The position numbers were made by a program, and so were the translations under genes. From NCBI GenBank assembly GCA_021796315.1, contig JAJYOH010000349.1, positions 1-6,573 on the forward strand: a DNA stretch of 6,573 nucleotides, in the 5' to 3' direction. Within the stretch, counting starts at the first letter, position 1; each line of letters opens with the position of its first letter. This document shows positions 1 through 6,049 of the stretch, one piece after another. The notes below the pieces were generated by a model. That model worked only from the letters and a program-made list of their open reading frames with translations. It was not told the DNA's origin and searched no databases. This DNA is from Chloroflexota bacterium. GTDB taxonomy: Bacteria > Chloroflexota > Anaerolineae > Anaerolineales > Villigracilaceae.

Positions 1-1
1 T

Positions 2-880
2 GTGATGGGTGGGACTCTGCCTGACCAAGTTCCGTCATTTATCGAGCACAACCTGACGCTGGCAGCCTCCTCGCCTGAGTTGCTCGACGCAGCGGAAGAA
101 GCAGCGCGCGCCGCGAAGACAAAACTCAAAGTTCATCTCAAGATCGACACAGGCATGGAACGTACCGGCGTTCATGAGTATGAGGCCGAACCATTCATTG
201 AAAAATCTCTGGCGTGTAGCCATCTTGAGATTGAAGGAATATTTACCCACTTTGCAAACTCGGAATCGCCGGATTTATCTCACGCGCGATTGCAGTTGGA
301 AAGATTTCAGGATGCTCTCTCCATCTATGAAAAGAGAAGTGAGCCGCTGCCTCGAATCCGTCACGCGGCAAATTCGGGCGCGGTCTTAAATTTGCCTGAA
401 AGTTATTTCGATATGGTGCGTCCGGGCGTGATGTTTTATGGCGTATATCCGGGGCGGGATGTTCCGCGCAGCATTGTTGTCAAACCTGCGCTGGCCTGGC
501 GTTCGCAAGTTGCCTTCTCAAAAGTCACGCGGCCCAGGCGGCCGGTCAGCTATGGGTCGCTGTGGCAGGCCGAAAGTCCCGTGCGAATCGTGACTATCCC
601 GTGCGGATATGCCGATGGATATTTCCGCCGCATGACCAATCAGGCACGCGTCATCGTCAATGGAAAAAAATATCCGCAGGTGGGGCGCATCTGCATGGAT
701 CAATTCATGGTTAATCTCGGCGACGATGAAGCTCAAGTTGGCGATGAAATTATTTTGCTGGGTGAGGCTGCTTCCGGCGAAAAGATCACAGCGGAAGATT
801 TGGCTGAATGGGCCGGCACGAATGAATATGAAGTGATGACGAATATCAGCGCGCGCGTGCCGCGTGTATTTATCGAATAA
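2..880 (+). CDS. alr: Alanine racemase, 5'-truncated by the window
   Basis: Cytosolic PLP enzyme that interconverts L- and D-alanine for peptidoglycan. The reading frame is open to the window edge; 292 residues are visible against about 370-390 for the family, so roughly the first 80, including the PLP-binding lysine segment, lie outside. Visible family motifs: HLKIDTGMERTG (residues 45-56, with the lysine that is carbamylated in characterised homologues and the following arginine), GIFTHFANS (79-87), RHAANSGA (120-127), VRPGVMFYG (139-147), SYGS (183-186; Tyr184 matches the second catalytic base), GYADGY (202-207), GRICMDQ (228-234), and the C-terminal ISARVPRVF. Both the barrel part and the C-terminal beta domain are intact up to the TAA stop. 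The GTG at base 2 is simply the first in-window codon, not the true start. It may be co-transcribed with the lspA genes 59 bases downstream. Confidence 0.96.
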   Translation: MMGGTLPDQVPSFIEHNLTLAASSPELLDAAEEAARAAKTKLKVHLKIDTGMERTGVHEYEAEPFIEKSLACSHLEIEGIFTHFANSESPDLSHARLQLERFQDALSIYEKRSEPLPRIRHAANSGAVLNLPESYFDMVRPGVMFYGVYPGRDVPRSIVVKPALAWRSQVAFSKVTRPRRPVSYGSLWQAESPVRIVTIPCGYADGYFRRMTNQARVIVNGKKYPQVGRICMDQFMVNLGDDEAQVGDEIILLGEAASGEKITAEDLAEWAGTNEYEVMTNISARVPRVFIE

Positions 881-928
881 AGCTGTGGGGTACAATAGGG
901 CGCACGTTTTTGTCGTGTAATTTCTTTT

Positions 929-935
929 GAGGTGA
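929..935 (+). promoter_or_regulatory. Ribosome binding site deciding the TTG start of lspA1
   Basis: The sequence GAGGTGA lies 4 bases before a TTG codon at 940, giving a standard spacing for the GAGG core. No ATG or GTG in this frame lies close by, and the protein begun at TTG has the expected short cytosolic N-terminus before membrane segment 1. This makes TTG the best start. Confidence 0.7.
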
Positions 936-939
936 AACT

Positions 940-1461
940 TTGAACCGGTATTTTAGAGATTATGCAATTCTCCTGGGACTGGCAGGAGTAGTGATCGCGC
1001 TCGATCAATGGACAAAGTGGCTGGTGCGGACGAATATTCCATTTCAACAAGCATGGCTTCCCGATTCCCTTTTATGGTTGATGCCATACGCGCGTATCGT
1101 TCATTGGTCGAATAGCGGCGCGGCTTTTGGTTCATTCCAAAATGGCAACATGGTCTTTACCATCTTGGCGATCATCGTTATTATCGCGATCTTTTATTAT
1201 TATCCGCGTGTGGAGGCCGGTGACTGGGCGCTGCGCCTCGCCCTGGGTTTGCAATTGGGCGGCGCGGCGGGAAACTTGATCGACCGCCTGATGGCTGGCA
1301 GAGTCACCGATTTTATTTCGGTGGGAAACTTTGCTGTTTTCAATGTGGCCGATTCTTCGATCTCAGTCGGTGTGGCTGTTCTGGTGCTCGGCGTATGGAT
1401 CAAGGAAAGAAACGACAAGAAAAATGTTCCAAGCGGAGAAGCTGAAAAGAGCGAAGAATGA
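940..1461 (+). CDS. lspA: Lipoprotein signal peptidase (signal peptidase II), first tandem copy
   Basis: Membrane aspartyl protease that cleaves the signal peptide of prolipoproteins after lipidation. The protein has 173 residues, a normal family length, with four predicted membrane segments (about 8-21, 71-88, 97-114, 138-155). Conserved boxes are all present: LDQWTK (21-26), NSGAAFG (58-64), GNLIDR (111-116), VTDF with Asp124 and FNVADS with Asp138, the two expected catalytic aspartates. The last 20 residues are charged and probably cytosolic. It starts at TTG behind GAGGTGA. Its stop TGA overlaps the ATG of the next gene by 4 bases (ATGA), so the two copies are translationally coupled. By hand alignment it is about two thirds identical to the second copy over about 150 residues. 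Both copies look functional; which one is the main housekeeping enzyme cannot be told from sequence. Confidence 0.95.
   Translation: MNRYFRDYAILLGLAGVVIALDQWTKWLVRTNIPFQQAWLPDSLLWLMPYARIVHWSNSGAAFGSFQNGNMVFTILAIIVIIAIFYYYPRVEAGDWALRLALGLQLGGAAGNLIDRLMAGRVTDFISVGNFAVFNVADSSISVGVAVLVLGVWIKERNDKKNVPSGEAEKSEE
1000..1142 (+). repeat. lspA 5' homology block, copy 1 (partner at 1530-1672)
   Basis: Bases 1000-1061 match 1530-1591 with only 3 differences (at 1017, 1048 and 1053), including a 30-base exact run at 1018-1047. Bases 1084-1142 match 1614-1672 with 4 differences. The interval 1062-1083 is diverged. Offset between copies is a constant 530 bases. Similarity drops sharply after 1142. Confidence 0.85.
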
Positions 1462-1988
1462 GCGAGAAGACGGAAACACTGATCAGGGATTACATAACGC
1501 TCCTGAGTCTGTCAGGGGTTATGGTCTCTCTCGATCAATGGACAAAATGGCTGGTGCGGACGAATATTCCATTTCAAGAAGCGTGGCTTCCTGGCTTTCT
1601 TTCATGGCTCAGCCCATACGCGCGCATCGTTCATTGGGCGAATAGCGGCGCGGCTTTTGGATCATTTCAAAACAGCAACCAGGTTTTTATTGTGCTGTCG
1701 TTCGTTGTAATTGGTGTGATCCTTTATCTTTATTCGCGTGTAGATGCCAGTGACTGGCCGATGCGGCTTGGAATGGGGCTTTATATGAGCGGAGTAGCAG
1801 GCAATTTGATCGACCGCTTGACAAGAGGCGTCGTCACAGACTTTATTTCGATTGGTAATTTTGCCGTTTTTAATTTGGCCGATTCTGCAATTTCAATTGC
1901 CGTAGTTATTGTGATCCTTGGCGCTTTGGGCAAAGAGCGAAAAACGGAACCGGAAAATGAAAATAATGGAGAGTCTTTAAGTGAATGA
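1458..1988 (+). CDS. lspA: Lipoprotein signal peptidase (signal peptidase II), second tandem copy
   Basis: Second intact signal peptidase II of 176 residues, directly behind the first. It has the same architecture of four membrane segments and the same boxes: LDQWTK (25-30), NSGAAFG (62-68), GNLIDR (115-120), VTDF with catalytic Asp128 and FNLADS with catalytic Asp142. Relative to copy 1 it has a net four extra residues at the N-terminus and a different charged C-terminal tail (KERKTEPENENN). Differences are concentrated in membrane segments 2 and 3 and in the residues before GNLIDR (SGVA instead of GGAA). There is no strong Shine-Dalgarno before the ATG; the 4-base ATGA overlap with copy 1 implies coupled translation. 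It overlaps the start of rluD by 8 bases. A redundant paralogue could serve dosage, a distinct lipoprotein subset, or tolerance to signal peptidase II inhibitors; the sequence alone does not decide. Confidence 0.95.
   Translation: MSEKTETLIRDYITLLSLSGVMVSLDQWTKWLVRTNIPFQEAWLPGFLSWLSPYARIVHWANSGAAFGSFQNSNQVFIVLSFVVIGVILYLYSRVDASDWPMRLGMGLYMSGVAGNLIDRLTRGVVTDFISIGNFAVFNLADSAISIAVVIVILGALGKERKTEPENENNGESLSE
1530..1672 (+). repeat. lspA 5' homology block, copy 2 (partner at 1000-1142)
   Basis: Partner of the block in the first lspA. It encodes the LDQWTKWLVRTNIPF and PYARIVHW-NSGAAFGSFQN regions with almost no silent differences, unlike the equally conserved protein motifs in the 3' half of the genes. 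Confidence 0.85.
1968..1973 (+). promoter_or_regulatory. Ribosome binding site supporting the GTG start of rluD
   Basis: GGAGAG lies 7 bases before GTG at 1981, inside the 3' end of the second lspA. The nearby ATG at 1985 is in another frame, so GTG is the only sensible start that keeps the full N-terminal S4 region. Confidence 0.65.
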
Positions 1989-2910
1989 TGAGGCCCTGAC
2001 TTTCCGCTTCCCAAAACCGGACGATGAGCGGCTCGACCATTATTTGGTTGATTGCCTGCCCGGGCTTTCGCGTGCCCGGCTGCAAAATTTGGTCAAGGAT
2101 GGTTGTGTTCTAGTCAATGGCGCGCCCGCTAAAAAATCCGGACAGATGCTTGGGCATGGCGCGCTGGTCGAAGTGTGGATTCCGCCCAGCGCGCCGACAA
2201 CCTTGATCGGTGAAGATATTCCGCTTGATATTATTTTCGAGAATGATGACCTGATCGTGGTCAACAAGCCCGCCGGGATGGTGGTCCACCCCGCGGCAGG
2301 ACATAGCACGGGCACACTTGTCCACGCCGTGCTTGGCTACGATCCGGAAATGGAAGGCATCGGTGGGGAGGAACGTCCCGGAGTTGTGCACCGGTTGGAT
2401 AAAGACACATCCGGCCTGATCGTGCTGGCGAAAAACGACCAGGCACATCGCTGGTTGCAGGATCAATTCCGTTTGCGATCCGTCGAAAAAACGTATCTGG
2501 CGTTGGTGGACGGGAAGCCGCCAACATCGTCGGGGCGGGTGGAAGCGGCCATCGGGCGCGATCCAGGTCACCGAAAAAGGATGGCAATCGTCAGCGCAGC
2601 TAAAGGCCGTGAGTCGTCCAGTGAATATAAAACAGTCGAATCTTTTTCTGAACACACTCTGCTGGAATTCCATCCGCTGACGGGGCGCACACATCAGATC
2701 AGATTGCATTGCTCGTTTCTAGGTTGTCCGATCGTGGGCGATGCAGTGTATGGCCGCAGAAATCCATCCATCAAAATTGGCCGTCATTTTTTGCACGCCT
2801 ATAGATTGAAAATCACCCTGCCAGACGAAAAAGAGCCGCGCCAGTTCGAAGCGCCGCTGCCCAAAGAATTGCAAAGTGTGCTCGAAAAATTGCGGTGGGC
2901 AGAGGCATAA
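1981..2910 (+). CDS. rluD: RluA-family 23S rRNA pseudouridine synthase, RluD type
   Basis: Predicted to isomerise specific uridines in 23S rRNA to pseudouridine; in E. coli RluD acts on helix 69 of the large subunit. The protein has 309 residues, close to the family length. An N-terminal S4 RNA-binding domain covers about residues 16-66 (DERLDHYLV, SRARLQNLVKDGCVLVNG). The catalytic domain follows: VVNKPAGMVVHPAAGH (93-108), then HRLDKDTSGL (137-146) with catalytic Asp140, EKTYLALVDG (169-178) with the conserved Tyr172, TGRTHQIRLH (234-243), GDAVYG (253-258) and HAYRL (272-276). All key residues are intact. It starts at GTG inside the 3' end of lspA2 (8-base overlap), so it belongs to the lspA operon; lspA next to an rluD-like gene is a familiar pairing in several phyla. 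The exact uridine targets cannot be assigned from sequence, so an RluA-family paralogue with other targets is possible. Confidence 0.94.
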   Translation: MNDEALTFRFPKPDDERLDHYLVDCLPGLSRARLQNLVKDGCVLVNGAPAKKSGQMLGHGALVEVWIPPSAPTTLIGEDIPLDIIFENDDLIVVNKPAGMVVHPAAGHSTGTLVHAVLGYDPEMEGIGGEERPGVVHRLDKDTSGLIVLAKNDQAHRWLQDQFRLRSVEKTYLALVDGKPPTSSGRVEAAIGRDPGHRKRMAIVSAAKGRESSSEYKTVESFSEHTLLEFHPLTGRTHQIRLHCSFLGCPIVGDAVYGRRNPSIKIGRHFLHAYRLKITLPDEKEPRQFEAPLPKELQSVLEKLRWAEA

Positions 2911-2916
2911 ATTAAA

Positions 2917-3001
2917 GTATCTTTTCAATAAAGCGAGGTGTGGGGTGTTTTGGGCAGGCTACGCAAAACACCCCACTTCCCCCTTCATTTTGAAAAGATA
3001 C
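2917..3001. repeat. Nested inverted repeat filling the rluD-ltaE spacer
   Basis: Outer arms gtatcttttcaa (2917-2928) and ttgaaaagatac (2990-3001) are perfect 12-bp complements. Inside them, gtggggtgttttg (2940-2952) and caaaacaccccac (2964-2976) are perfect 13-bp complements around an 11-base loop. The segments between outer and inner arms are partly complementary (for example agg near 2936 against cct near 2982). The whole 85 bases can therefore form one long, imperfect hairpin. It could be a terminator with an added stem, or a small palindromic repeat of the MITE or REP kind. The AAATT near 2909-2913 and again at 3002-3006 is a possible but imperfect flanking duplication. Confidence 0.7.
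2940..2991 (+). terminator. Candidate terminator hairpin after rluD
   Basis: The 13-bp perfect stem (2940-2952 with 2964-2976) begins 29 bases after the rluD stop codon. Its tail, ttcccccttcatttt, is pyrimidine-rich but lacks a clean T run, so factor-independent termination may be inefficient. It may separate the alr/lspA/rluD transcript from ltaE. Confidence 0.5.
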
Positions 3002-3010
3002 AAATTCAAC

Positions 3011-3014
3011 GGAG
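3011..3014 (+). promoter_or_regulatory. Ribosome binding site of ltaE
   Basis: GGAG lies 6 bases before the ATG at 3021 and supports this start, which also matches the family N-terminus (IDLRSDTVT). Confidence 0.6.
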
Positions 3015-3020
3015 ACTGAA

Positions 3021-4058
3021 ATGGAGCTCATTGACCTGCGTTCTGATACTGTCACCAAGCCCACGCCCGAAATGCGCGAGGCCATGGCGAAAGCCGAAGT
3101 TGGTGACGATGTGTATGAAGACGATCCCACTGTCAATCGTCTGCAAGAGATTGCGGCGGGAATGCTGGGCAAGGAAGCCGCGCTATTCGTCCCTTCGGGC
3201 ACGATGGGCAATTTGCTGGCCCTGCTCACGCACTGTCAGCGCGGCGAAGAAGTTATCGTGGGCGACCAGTCTCACATCTATTTGAATGAAGCCGGCGGGA
3301 TGGCGGCCCTGGGGGGGATACAACCGTGCCTGGTCAAAAATCAAGGCGATGGCACACTCGCGTTGGATGACATTCTCGCTTCGATCCGAACCGAGGATGT
3401 GCACCACCCGATCACGCGACTCATTTGCCTTGAGAATACTCAAAACATCTGCGGAGGGGTTCCGTTAACTGCGGCTTATACCCGCGCTGTGGGTGACCTA
3501 GCGCATAGCCATAATCTGCGCCTGCATCTGGATGGCGCACGAATTTTTAATTCAGCAATCGCTCAGAATATGTCTGCGAAGGATTTGGCGGCTCCGGCAG
3601 ACTCGGTGATGTTTTGTTTGAGCAAGGGATTGTGTTCGCCGATCGGTTCGATATTGGTGGGGACGAGGGCTTTTATCAAACGCGCGAAACATTTTCGCAA
3701 AATGTTGGGTGGTGGAATGCGGCAAGTTGGGATTATCGCGGCAGCTGGAATTTACTCGCTGGAAAATATGATCGAGCGGCTGGATGATGATCACGTTCGG
3801 GCGCGGAAATTGGCTGATGGCTTGAAGCAGGTTAATGGTCTAGTTGTGGATGCGGGCTCTCCATCCACGAATATGGTGTATCTTAATTTATCGGATGATG
3901 TCTCTCTGAATGCTGAACAGATTTCTGTTGAAATGGGGAAGCGTGGCGTGGTGATCGGCCCGGAGAACGAGAAACGCTTCCGTCTGGTGACACACTATTG
4001 GATCGATGATAGCGCGGTGGATAAAACGGTTTTAGCGTTCCGTGAAGCGCTTCAATGA
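3021..4058 (+). CDS. ltaE: Low-specificity L-threonine aldolase
   Basis: PLP-dependent fold type I enzyme that cleaves L-threonine or L-allo-threonine to glycine and acetaldehyde. The protein has 345 residues, near the E. coli LtaE length of 333. Landmarks in order: [12 protein letters not shown] at the N-terminus, [12 protein letters not shown] (28-39), [10 protein letters not shown] (55-64), [10 protein letters not shown] with His85, His128 matching the second active-site histidine, LENTQN (137-142), HLDGARIFN (169-177) with Asp171 expected to contact the PLP ring nitrogen, and [13 protein letters not shown] with Lys202 forming the Schiff base. GGGMRQVGI (230-238) and RLVTH near the C-terminus are also typical. 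The start follows a GGAG site. It lies behind the nested repeat, so it probably has its own transcript or depends on read-through from rluD. Its stop is 8 bases from the stop of the convergent GGDEF gene. Stereospecificity (allo versus low-specificity) cannot be read from the sequence. Confidence 0.93.
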   Translation: MELIDLRSDTVTKPTPEMREAMAKAEVGDDVYEDDPTVNRLQEIAAGMLGKEAALFVPSGTMGNLLALLTHCQRGEEVIVGDQSHIYLNEAGGMAALGGIQPCLVKNQGDGTLALDDILASIRTEDVHHPITRLICLENTQNICGGVPLTAAYTRAVGDLAHSHNLRLHLDGARIFNSAIAQNMSAKDLAAPADSVMFCLSKGLCSPIGSILVGTRAFIKRAKHFRKMLGGGMRQVGIIAAAGIYSLENMIERLDDDHVRARKLADGLKQVNGLVVDAGSPSTNMVYLNLSDDVSLNAEQISVEMGKRGVVIGPENEKRFRLVTHYWIDDSAVDKTVLAFREALQ

Positions 4059-4066
4059 TATATCTC

Positions 4067-5629
4067 TTATCTATTGCTGTTTGATTTCAGGCGTGCCCAG
4101 TAGTTTTCATCTGGCTCTATCTGATTGCGCCCACGCTCCTTGGCAACGTATAGGCGTTGGTCGGCCAGATCAATCAACTTGATCACAGCGTCTACCTCAA
4201 TTGGAAAAACAGCGATTCCCTGACTCACGGTAGGGACGGGGATTGTTTTTTCACCGTCAGTGCGCGTGGTAAATACCTGCATTGTCTCTTGTATACGTTT
4301 GGCGATTTGATAAGCGTGATCGGCGTCGGCGTTGGGCAGGGAAATTACAAACTCCTCGCCGCCCCAGCGACCGACTGAATCTGTGCTTTTGATGTGCTGT
4401 TTAATAATGGTGCATAGGCTGGTCAGGATCTCATCCCCGGTCAAGTGTCCAAAGGTATCGTTGTATAGTTTAAAGTAATCTATATCGAGCATAATGAGGC
4501 TAAGTGGTCGTTTATAGTCGAGTGATTGAACGGCCTGTTCTTTTAATAATTTTAGAAAATGCCCGTGATTGTAAACGCCGGTCAGGCTGTCGAGTTTTGT
4601 CTGGAGTTCGACTTCTGCGTGGTGAGAGGCATTGTGCAGAGCCTGGGCGGCGTGCAGCGCCAGACTGGAAAGCAATTCCATATCTGCGCGGTTAAATGCG
4701 TTCGGTTGATAGGAGCCGATGGAGATGATGCCGTCAATACTGCCGCTGCGCATCGGGACGCCCATCCACGAAAGGCTGGTCTTGTGTTTTCCGATCAGCA
4801 CATGGCGCACGCCGGGCAAATCCACTTCCTTGCGCAGGTCTGGCAGGAATAGGCTTTGACCATTATCAAAAACCCAACTGGATAGGGATCCATCCAAATT
4901 TGTGCGCTGGTTTTCATAATATTCCCCATCGTCGTAGACTAATTCCAGCCGCATTTCATTGCCTTCGCGTATTCCGACAAAATAGGAATCTGCGTTCACG
5001 GCATTTTGAAGTGCAATACTCAAAAGGGAGATCACCTGCTTTTTGTCAAGCGTGGATGCAATCTGGCGGCTGAACTCGGTGATCGTTTCCAATTTATGGA
5101 TGTGACCGCGCGAAAGATTTTTCAATTGCCTGATAGTTTCGACTGCAATGATGGCGATTAATACAATGCCCGCGTGAAAAGTTAATTCGGGAAAGCTATA
5201 TGCCTGCTGGATGAATACATCGGCAAGTGTGCTGATCAAAATTATGGCGTAGGTTGGGCCGCGTTCAGAAGTGATGGAACTGCTGATCACAGCCAGAATG
5301 ACTAAAACCCCAATGTAGATATCTAATTGTTGAGGAAGTGTGTAGTCGAGCAATCCCAGCCCAAGCGAGGTGGCAAATGCATTTAACCAATTGTAGAAGT
5401 GAGCAAAGTTTGTAGATGGAATAACAAGAAAATTGTAGATGATAAGATATAGAATACCGAGTATTCCAACCCATAAAAGCATGTGGGATTTTAAATACGT
5501 TGTAGGCCGGAGCATTTCGCCGTTAATTATCGTGAATATCAATACGATAATGCTCGCAACCATGGAAGGCAATGCAGAAATTCGATGTTCCTGCGGCGTG
5601 AACCCCAAATGTGATGACTTAGTTCTCAT
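4067..5629 (-). CDS. Membrane GAF-GGDEF protein, predicted diguanylate cyclase
   Basis: Predicted to make cyclic di-GMP from two GTP in response to a signal sensed by its N-terminal half. The 520 residues divide into about six hydrophobic segments (roughly 22-37, 49-70, 83-95, 104-120, 126-140, 150-166), a helical linker, a GAF domain (about 181-335, ending SIDGIISIGSYQ and a long helix) and a GGDEF domain (about 340-503). In the GGDEF domain DSLTGVYNHGHF (347-358), LDIDYFKLYND with metal-binding Asp382 and Asn390, GHLTGDE (394-400), GGEEF (423-427) and AKERGRN (496-502) are all present, so it should be active. The inhibitory I-site that is usually RxxD five residues before GGEEF reads KSTD (414-417), with Lys for Arg, so product inhibition may be weak. 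The N-terminal ligand is unknown. The start ATG is 3 bases after the TAA of a small upstream ORF, and the Shine-Dalgarno is weak (cgga), which suggests translational coupling. Confidence 0.92.
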   Translation of the reverse strand: MRTKSSHLGFTPQEHRISALPSMVASIIVLIFTIINGEMLRPTTYLKSHMLLWVGILGILYLIIYNFLVIPSTNFAHFYNWLNAFATSLGLGLLDYTLPQQLDIYIGVLVILAVISSSITSERGPTYAIILISTLADVFIQQAYSFPELTFHAGIVLIAIIAVETIRQLKNLSRGHIHKLETITEFSRQIASTLDKKQVISLLSIALQNAVNADSYFVGIREGNEMRLELVYDDGEYYENQRTNLDGSLSSWVFDNGQSLFLPDLRKEVDLPGVRHVLIGKHKTSLSWMGVPMRSGSIDGIISIGSYQPNAFNRADMELLSSLALHAAQALHNASHHAEVELQTKLDSLTGVYNHGHFLKLLKEQAVQSLDYKRPLSLIMLDIDYFKLYNDTFGHLTGDEILTSLCTIIKQHIKSTDSVGRWGGEEFVISLPNADADHAYQIAKRIQETMQVFTTRTDGEKTIPVPTVSQGIAVFPIEVDAVIKLIDLADQRLYVAKERGRNQIEPDENYWARLKSNSNR

Positions 5630-5632
5630 CGT

Positions 5633-5884
5633 TTATCCGGAGGTCAGCAAGTCTGATGCCCGGCCCTCCAGGACAAGTTTTTCGAATGTGATCTTTTGCT
5701 GGTATAGACGGCAGCTGGTCAGCGCGTCGAAAACATTCACCATCTCCACTTGTCGCCTAAGAGCCGCGATTTGAGCCGGTTGCATGTCCATAGAATCGGA
5801 GTGTGTGGTTATCTGCCTGCCATGTTTATTCGACCGTCTAAACCGCCCGGTCAATTTCCGTGATAACGATGAACTTTGTCCCAT
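5633..5884 (-). CDS. Small ORF before the GGDEF gene, HD-GYP-tail-like, possibly a remnant
   Basis: The longest reading gives 83 residues, but the first 31 are Arg/Ser-rich and look non-coding. Starting at Met32 (5789-5791) or Met34 gives a coherent 50-52 residue helical protein. Its core, VNVFDALTSCRLYQQKITFE (residues 49-68), resembles the end of HD-GYP c-di-GMP phosphodiesterase domains, where VADVFDALTSDRPYR is typical; the usual Asp in VAD is Asn here. The HD and GYP motifs that do the chemistry are absent, so it cannot be a phosphodiesterase. It could be a degraded HD-GYP fragment, a small regulator of the adjacent cyclase, or a chance resemblance. The TAA stop is 3 bases before the GGDEF start. 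No strong ribosome binding site supports any of the candidate starts. Confidence 0.4.
   Translation of the reverse strand: MGQSSSLSRKLTGRFRRSNKHGRQITTHSDSMDMQPAQIAALRRQVEMVNVFDALTSCRLYQQKITFEKLVLEGRASDLLTSG
5825..5854 (-). promoter_or_regulatory. Candidate promoter for the small ORF and GGDEF gene
   Basis: Reading the minus strand, TTGACC (complement of 5849-5854) is followed after 18 bases by AATAAA (complement of 5825-5830), matching the -35 and -10 consensus at 5 and 4 of 6 positions. Transcription would begin near 5818, about 27 bases before the shorter start of the small ORF at 5791, which favours that start over the one at 5884. This assignment rests on consensus match alone. Confidence 0.35.
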
Positions 5885-5894
5885 GATTAATCAT
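5883..5894. promoter_or_regulatory. 12-bp perfect palindrome, possible operator
   Basis: ATGATTAATCAT is a perfect palindrome in the divergent region between the c-di-GMP gene pair and the phosphorylase gene. It overlaps the longest possible start of the small ORF. Position and symmetry suit a dimeric repressor site, but an AT-rich palindrome of this length can occur by chance. Confidence 0.3.
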
Positions 5895-5966
5895 CCCATA
5901 ACACAGCATAGCATACTCGGCTGTTTTTTTCCACCTTTTCGCCTTCCAAAATTGATTTGTGATTTC

Positions 5967-5975
5967 TGATATAAT
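5967..5975 (+). promoter_or_regulatory. Extended -10 promoter of the purine nucleoside phosphorylase gene
   Basis: TGATATAAT contains a perfect TATAAT with the TG of an extended -10 one base upstream. There is no good -35 at 17 bases, which is usual for extended -10 promoters; TTGATT at 5952-5957 is too close. Transcription should start near 5982, leaving a leader of about 68 bases before the ATG at 6050. Confidence 0.6.
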
Positions 5976-5980
5976 CGTCT

Positions 5981-6017
5981 TCGCAGACAGCTTTTTCAGG
6001 GGGCTTGCTCTCTGCGA
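5981..6017 (+). other. Stem-loop at the start of the phosphorylase mRNA leader
   Basis: TCGCAGA (5981-5987) pairs with TCTGCGA (6011-6017). After one C-C mismatch, AGC (5989-5991) pairs with GCT (6007-6009), leaving a 15-base loop. The stem would sit at or within a base or two of the predicted transcript 5' end, where such hairpins often protect mRNA. There is no T run after it, so it is not a terminator, and it does not match a riboswitch consensus I know. Confidence 0.4.
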
Positions 6018-6049
6018 GACTTTAGATCAGACAGGTTATAGAATAAAAC

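Noticed and set aside
518..895. Open frame of 125 codons on the minus strand over the end of alr.
   Set aside because: It is antisense to the well-conserved C-terminal domain of alanine racemase, and no motif or ribosome binding site supports it.
891..896. TACAAT as a -10 box for a separate lspA promoter.
   Set aside because: The hexamer fits 5 of 6 positions, but the sequence 17 bases upstream has no -35 likeness and there is no extended TG, so support is too thin for a feature.
2110..2709. Open frame of 199 codons on the minus strand inside rluD.
   Set aside because: It lies wholly within rluD, whose full set of motifs is intact, shows no recognisable domain, and is rich in Cys, His and Arg as expected for an antisense shadow.
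5903..5930. ACAGC...GCTGT followed by seven T as an intrinsic terminator on the plus strand.
   Set aside because: The stem is only 5 bp with a 12-base loop, and no plus-strand gene lies upstream to be terminated. The A run on the other strand more likely reflects an AT-rich promoter region.
5982..6049. Purine or PreQ1 riboswitch in the phosphorylase leader.
   Set aside because: The leader is short and has one simple stem with no match to the conserved junction or pseudoknot sequences of these classes.
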